From: Clostridium sp. UBA6640
Lineage (GTDB): Bacteria; Bacillota; Clostridia; Clostridiales; Clostridiaceae
Direction: 5' to 3'
Assembly (NCBI RefSeq): GCF_002455975.1
Contig: NZ_DKLM01000154.1
Coordinates: forward strand, 70,636 to 82,615
Length of the DNA: 11,980 nt
Shown: piece by piece, positions 11,964 through 11,980 of the stretch
Layout: every line of letters begins with the position of its first letter
Numbering within the stretch: the stretch's first letter is position 1
Notes under the pieces: generated by a model
Databases searched by the model: none
What the model was told of the DNA's origin: nothing
What the model saw: the letters and a program-made list of their open reading frames with translations, nothing else
Position numbers and translations under genes: made by a program

Positions 11964-11980
11964 AAGTTACTGCGTAACTT
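11964..11980 (-). terminator. Terminator-like hairpin at the right edge
   Basis: AAGTTAC (11964-11970) and GTAACTT (11974-11980) pair over 7 bp with a 3-nt loop. On the minus strand the stem runs straight into a T-tract (complement of the A-run at 11959-11965), so it should end a minus-strand gene lying beyond the window. The stem may extend past the edge. Confidence 0.6.

Noticed and set aside
1..11980. CRISPR array, tRNA, rRNA or transposase
   Set aside because: No regularly spaced repeat units, cloverleaf sequences, rRNA segments or transposase motifs were seen on either strand by reading.

Overview
The window is strongly AT-rich, with AT-biased codons and strong purine-rich Shine-Dalgarno sites. 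Its gene content is clostridial: a RelQ-type alarmone synthetase, a DUF2225 zinc protein, a YlqG/YlqH-like pair, a DUF503 protein and a CitA/DcuS-type sensor. The likely source is a Clostridium sensu stricto or a close relative. No rRNA, tRNA, transposase, phage gene or CRISPR array was seen. All genes but one (DUF2225) lie on the minus strand.

Layout. (1) Positions 1-288 hold three inverted repeats and no gene. (2) 289-1677 encode, in minus-strand reading order, a small zinc-ribbon protein, an AAC(3)/YokD-type acetyltransferase 15 bp behind it, and a small membrane protein. (3) 1678-2109 is gene-poor and ends in two minus-strand terminator hairpins behind relQ. (4) relQ (2110-2901) and a DUF2225 protein (3049-3990) diverge from overlapping promoters. 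(5) 3967-4098 is a convergent gene end made almost wholly of three successive inverted repeats. (6) 4104-7172 reads on the minus strand as a DUF503 protein, a 545-residue FliK/YlqG-like protein, an 88-residue FlhB-C/YlqH-like protein and a metallophosphoesterase. (7) 7373-11763 is a respiratory-looking module: a DcuS/CitA-type sensor kinase, its response regulator (4-base overlap), a lipoprotein flavoprotein reductase of the fumarate/urocanate reductase superfamily, and a small FMN-binding lipoprotein ending at a strong terminator. (8) 11764-11980 is a repeat-rich intergenic region ending in a terminator-like hairpin that probably serves a minus-strand gene beyond the right edge.

How the genes may work together. 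The two lipoproteins look like a split, membrane-anchored, outward-facing reductase. The small one keeps the SGAT motif at which ApbE attaches FMN, and the large one keeps the FAD-binding site and the fumarate-type active-site residues. The sensor and regulator beside them belong to the families that control C4-dicarboxylate and citrate genes, so the simplest reading is induction by the electron acceptor. Each lipoprotein gene has its own plausible promoter, and similar A-rich boxes abut both -35 elements. These are candidate regulator sites. Substrate identity, promoters and operators are inferred from sequence reading only.
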